Shown here: in pieces, positions 4,308-7,124 of the stretch
Layout of the letters: each line of letters opens with the position of its first letter
Numbering within the stretch: the stretch's first letter is position 1
DNA from: Rubrobacter sp.
GTDB lineage: Bacteria; Actinomycetota; Rubrobacteria; Rubrobacterales; Rubrobacteraceae
DNA: 7,124 nt
Assembly: GCA_016781775.1 (NCBI GenBank)
Contig: JADDPR010000140.1
Coordinates: forward strand, 1-7,124
Reading direction: 5' to 3'
Translations under genes and position numbers: made by a program
Notes under the pieces: model-generated
The model's database searches: none
Told to the model about the DNA's origin: nothing
The model's input: the letters and a program-made list of their open reading frames with translations, nothing else

Positions 4308-6821
4308 CTACCCCTCCCCGATGAGCCCCTCGACGAGTTTCGCGTACTCGTCGAGCACGCTTTCGGCCTCGCGGCCGTCGCCGTCGGACTCGGCGTAGAC
4401 GTAGAAGAGCGGGTTGTCCGGGTCGGGGAGCATGAGGACCCAGGAGGAGCCGCTATCCTCCAGGTTGAGCTTCACGCCGTCCGTGAGGATGGCGTCCGGG
4501 TCGCCCCCGAACCTCTCGGCGAGGCCGCGCATCACGCGGCCCTTGGCGGCCCACGGGCACTCGAGGCGCCGCCGCCTCACGCTCCCGAAGCGCTCCCCGA
4601 AGCGGCCCCTGACGGAGCTGAGGGCCTCGCCCTCCGTCCCGCCCCCGAACGCCCCGAGCGCGCGCACGAGCGTTATAAAGCAGTCGGGCGCGGGCAGGAA
4701 GGACGGGAAGAGGAGGCGGCCGTCGGCGAGGCCGGCGACTTCGGCGCCCACGTCGGCGGCCTTGAGGGCGACGTTCCCTAGGCCCGCGCGGCTCCGCTCG
4801 ACGGTGCCGCCGGCCTCTTGCACGAGCTCGTCGTAGCCGTGGCTCAGGTCGATCGGCAAGACGACCTTTCGGGGGCGAAGACGGGAGAGGAGGCAGGCGA
4901 GCATCACGTCCGGTGGGACGAACTCGCCCTCGTCGTCCACGAATTGGACGTCCTCGCCGGTCGGGCCGACGACCGCCCCGAACGCGGCGCCGACCGTCGG
5001 GACGATCCGGCCGACCCTTTCGAGGGCCTCGGTGAGGCTCGTCCTCCTCGTCCCCGTGGTGTAGGCGTTCGCGTTCGTGAAGCCCTCGACCACGACCGCG
5101 CCGATGCCGAGCCTGGAGAAGACCCGGCTGGCGACGAGGCCCGCGACCCCGCCAGAGAAATCCACGACGATCGTGCCGCCCTCGGTCGTCTTGCGCTCTT
5201 GCGCGCGCTCGAGGCGCTCGACGTACTGCTCGACGGCGCGGCCCGGGTAGATCAACTCCCCGACGTCGGGGCCGTGGGCCCGGCGGTACTCCTCCCGGAC
5301 GAAGACCTTCTCCACCGAGCGCTGGTCGGCCTCGCTCATGGGGGTGGCGTCGGAGGAGAAGAACAGGATCTCGACCTCGTCGGGGTCCTCCCCGACCCGC
5401 ATGTGCGCCCCGGCCGAGGACTTCCCGGCGAGGACGTCGTGGCGGACGACGCCGGCGTGGGCGGCGCGAAGGTCGCGGACGTGTACCCCCGTCGCCATCA
5501 GGGCGCCGGACATGTGGCGCTTGGCGACCTGGGCGGAACGGCTCGAGTCGCGCCCCAGGGTGACGACCTCGCCGGGGTCGAGCTCCGTGCCGAAGGACGA
5601 GGCGAGGCGGACCACGAACTCGGGGGTCAGGTCGACGTTGAACTTGCCCTGGACGATGCCGCCCTTGAAGACCGTCCTCAGGCCCATGGTCTCGTAGATC
5701 AAGGACTGGGTGATGTTCGCCCCGCTCTCGACGGTCTTGTGGGGGAAGACCTTGACCTCCGGCGCGATCGTCGCGCCCTCGCCCACGATCACGTCGTCGC
5801 CCAGGGCGCTGCGCTCCAGTATCCGCGCCCGCTCCTGGATGTAGGAGTGTCGCCCGACGAGGGCGTCGAGGACCTCCGCCCCCTCGCCGACGTACGTCCC
5901 CTCGGCGATCACGCTGCGCTCCACGGTCGCCCCCGCCGCGACGATCACGTTGTCCCCGATTACGCAGTAGGGGCTCACCCTGGCCCCCTCGTCCACCCGA
6001 ACGTTCTCCCCGATAACGACGGGGCCCTCCAGGTTCTCGTCGTCGACCTGGGCGCGAGCGCCGACGTAGACGTTCTCCCTGAGGCGGGTGCCGGGGGGCC
6101 TCGCGCCGCGCATCTTGCCGTCGAGGACGTCGCGCTGGGCCTTCATGTACTGCTCCAGCGTCCCTACGTCCTCCCAGTAGTCCTCCGTGACGTAACCGTA
6201 GAGCGGGCGGCCCGCCTCCAGGAGCATCGGGAAGAGCTCCTTGGAGAAGTCGTACTCGCCTTCGGCCGGTATCTCCCGGAGCACCGACGGCTCGAGGAGG
6301 TAGATGCCGGTGTTGACGGTGTCGGAGAAGACCTGCCCCCAGGTCGGCTTCTCCAGGAATCGGGTGATGCGCCCGTCGCTTTCCGTGATGACCACGCCGA
6401 ACTCCAGCGGGTTCTCCACGCTCTTGAGGACCATCGTGGCCTCGGCCCCCCGCTCCTCGTGGAAGTCGAGGACGGCGCCGAGGTCGCAGTCGGTGAGGGC
6501 GTCGCCGCTTATAACGAGGATCCGCTCGCCCTCGAGCTGCTCCTCGGCGAGCTTGACGGAGCCGGCGGTGCCCGCGGGCGCGTCCTCCACCGAGTAGCTC
6601 ATCGAGACGCCCCAGTCGGAGCCGTCGCCGAAGTAATCCCTTATCTCGTCCGGCATAAACTGCAGCGTCACCACGATCTCCTCTATGCCGTGGCGCTTGA
6701 GGAGGGCGACGATGTGCTCCATGCACGGCACGCCCGCGATCGGGATCATGGGCTTGGGCTGGTTGCTGGTGAGCGGCCTGAGGCGCGTCCCCTGGCCGCC
6801 GGCCATGATGACGGCCTTCAC
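4308..6821 (-). CDS. Sugar-1-phosphate nucleotidyltransferase / beta-helix / degenerate phosphomannomutase fusion
   Basis: This 837-residue protein starts at GTG, with AGGGGG 7 nt upstream. Residues 1-235 are a nucleotidyltransferase domain that looks active: GGQGTRLRPLT at 8-18, KP at 23-24, SGDALTD at 105-111, FLEKPTWGQ at 155-163, NTGIY at 170-174 and WEDVG at 216-220. Residues about 248-375 are hexapeptide repeats forming a left-handed beta-helix. Residues about 385-835 follow the four-domain phosphohexomutase fold, but the signatures are lost: the TASHNP serine loop reads AGAHMR at 470-475, the DGDxDR metal loop reads GPTGED at 619-624, the sugar loop reads GAEVAG at 692-697, and the RPSGTEP phosphate loop reads LPDPDNP at 798-804. 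Such fusions are usually annotated as mannose-1-phosphate guanylyltransferase, making GDP-mannose for glycans. The substrate is not proven here, and the C-terminal half is probably non-catalytic. It is the first gene of the minus-strand run, 71 nt before rsiG. Confidence 0.88.
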   Translation of the reverse strand: MKAVIMAGGQGTRLRPLTSNQPKPMIPIAGVPCMEHIVALLKRHGIEEIVVTLQFMPDEIRDYFGDGSDWGVSMSYSVEDAPAGTAGSVKLAEEQLEGERILVISGDALTDCDLGAVLDFHEERGAEATMVLKSVENPLEFGVVITESDGRITRFLEKPTWGQVFSDTVNTGIYLLEPSVLREIPAEGEYDFSKELFPMLLEAGRPLYGYVTEDYWEDVGTLEQYMKAQRDVLDGKMRGARPPGTRLRENVYVGARAQVDDENLEGPVVIGENVRVDEGARVSPYCVIGDNVIVAAGATVERSVIAEGTYVGEGAEVLDALVGRHSYIQERARILERSALGDDVIVGEGATIAPEVKVFPHKTVESGANITQSLIYETMGLRTVFKGGIVQGKFNVDLTPEFVVRLASSFGTELDPGEVVTLGRDSSRSAQVAKRHMSGALMATGVHVRDLRAAHAGVVRHDVLAGKSSAGAHMRVGEDPDEVEILFFSSDATPMSEADQRSVEKVFVREEYRRAHGPDVGELIYPGRAVEQYVERLERAQERKTTEGGTIVVDFSGGVAGLVASRVFSRLGIGAVVVEGFTNANAYTTGTRRTSLTEALERVGRIVPTVGAAFGAVVGPTGEDVQFVDDEGEFVPPDVMLACLLSRLRPRKVVLPIDLSHGYDELVQEAGGTVERSRAGLGNVALKAADVGAEVAGLADGRLLFPSFLPAPDCFITLVRALGAFGGGTEGEALSSVRGRFGERFGSVRRRRLECPWAAKGRVMRGLAERFGGDPDAILTDGVKLNLEDSGSSWVLMLPDPDNPLFYVYAESDGDGREAESVLDEYAKLVEGLIGEG

Positions 6822-7091
6822 GCAACACCCCCTACGACGTCGTCGCCATCGACGCGGCGTACGAGCGTGCCCGGCGAACGCCTGGGGCGCGAGGGCCCCC
6901 GACCCGAGTGATACATGTTCTGTTCCCTGCCTTCCCCGGCTGCTTCCACAAGACCGCTTGGCGGCCTTCCCATCCTGTGTGATTCCTGCCCGGTATCTTA
7001 CCAGCGACGGAGGGCGCTCCCCACGGGCTTCCCGTCGTGAGACACGGCGCCGCCGGGATCGGAGGCCCGGACGGCCGCCGCGTGGGACCCC
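6822..7091. other. Intergenic region upstream of the nucleotidyltransferase gene
   Basis: About 270 bp contain no supportable gene. On the minus strand, TAAGAT (near 6996-7001) and TATCAC (near 6910-6915) resemble -10 elements, but neither has a good -35 at the right distance. A short ACGGG-CTT-CCCGT hairpin at 7023-7035 is too small to call a terminator. The promoter of the operon is expected here but cannot be placed with confidence. Confidence 0.4.
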
Positions 7092-7124
7092 CTAGCGGCT
7101 GCTCTTGAGGCGGAGCCTGACGCT
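7092..7124 (-). CDS. Possible C-terminal end of a further minus-strand gene, cut by the window edge
   Basis: Reading leftward from the edge gives SVRLRLKSSR followed by a TAG at 7092-7094. Ten codons are too few to identify a family or even prove that the frame is used. The orientation matches the operon downstream. Confidence 0.25.
   Translation of the reverse strand, partial: SVRLRLKSSR

Noticed and set aside
4453..6828. Minus-strand alternative frame of 791 codons starting at TTG
   Set aside because: It is arginine/proline-rich low-complexity translation typical of an out-of-frame reading of GC-rich coding DNA.
4818..6911. Plus-strand open frame of 697 codons opposite the nucleotidyltransferase gene
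   Set aside because: It is an antisense shadow created by high GC third positions; the minus-strand frame has clear nucleotidyltransferase motifs and the shadow has none.
6822..7091. Riboswitch or c-di-GMP aptamer upstream of the nucleotidyltransferase gene
   Set aside because: No GEMM-type or other aptamer core could be recognised on the minus strand, only short GC hairpins.
1..7124. CRISPR array, tRNA, rRNA, insertion-sequence ends, dif site or WhiG-type promoter
   Set aside because: No regularly spaced repeats, no cloverleaf with a T-loop motif, no transposase signature and no convincing match to dif or to a WhiG/FliA-type promoter was seen by eye on either strand.

Overview
The window looks like chromosomal DNA from a high-GC, deep-branching actinobacterium, most likely Rubrobacter or a close relative. 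Three things point there: GC-rich third codon positions, frequent GTG/TTG starts, and a gene set that includes a GarA-like FHA protein beside an FtsR-like MerR regulator, an actinobacterial-type fused sugar nucleotidyltransferase/phosphomannomutase-like protein, and a small RsiG-type protein with a single c-di-GMP-binding motif. The species is inference; no rRNA gene is present.

Layout. Positions 1-298 hold no gene I can support. A perfect 50-bp palindrome follows (299-348), then a near-consensus sigma-70 promoter (388-417) driving a plus-strand gene for a secreted acidic protein with an excalibur calcium-binding domain (473-1060). A strong bidirectional hairpin terminator (1081-1129) separates it from a convergent run of six minus-strand genes that fills positions 1135-6821. 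In transcription order these are: an 837-residue nucleotidyltransferase / left-handed beta-helix / degenerate phosphomannomutase fusion; an RsiG-like c-di-GMP-responsive anti-sigma factor; a zinc-ribbon plus FHA protein of GarA type; an FtsR-like MerR regulator; adenine phosphoribosyltransferase; and a XerC/D-type tyrosine recombinase. Gaps are 71, -4 (GTGA overlap), 103, 7 and 20 nt. The last 30 coding bases at the right edge may be the end of another minus-strand gene, separated from the run by about 270 bp with no clear content.

How the genes may work together. The central rsiG-garA-ftsR block puts a c-di-GMP-controlled anti-sigma factor in translational overlap with a phospho-dependent FHA switch, just upstream of a regulator of the cell-division gene ftsZ. 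This suggests co-expression of two signalling inputs with a division regulator. The nucleotidyltransferase fusion probably supplies or senses sugar nucleotides for envelope glycans. Apt (purine salvage) and the recombinase look like distal passengers of the same transcription unit. The most notable points are the exact RsiG motif, a possible leaderless promoter for rsiG, the loss of every catalytic signature in the mutase half of the fusion protein, and the 50-bp palindrome.
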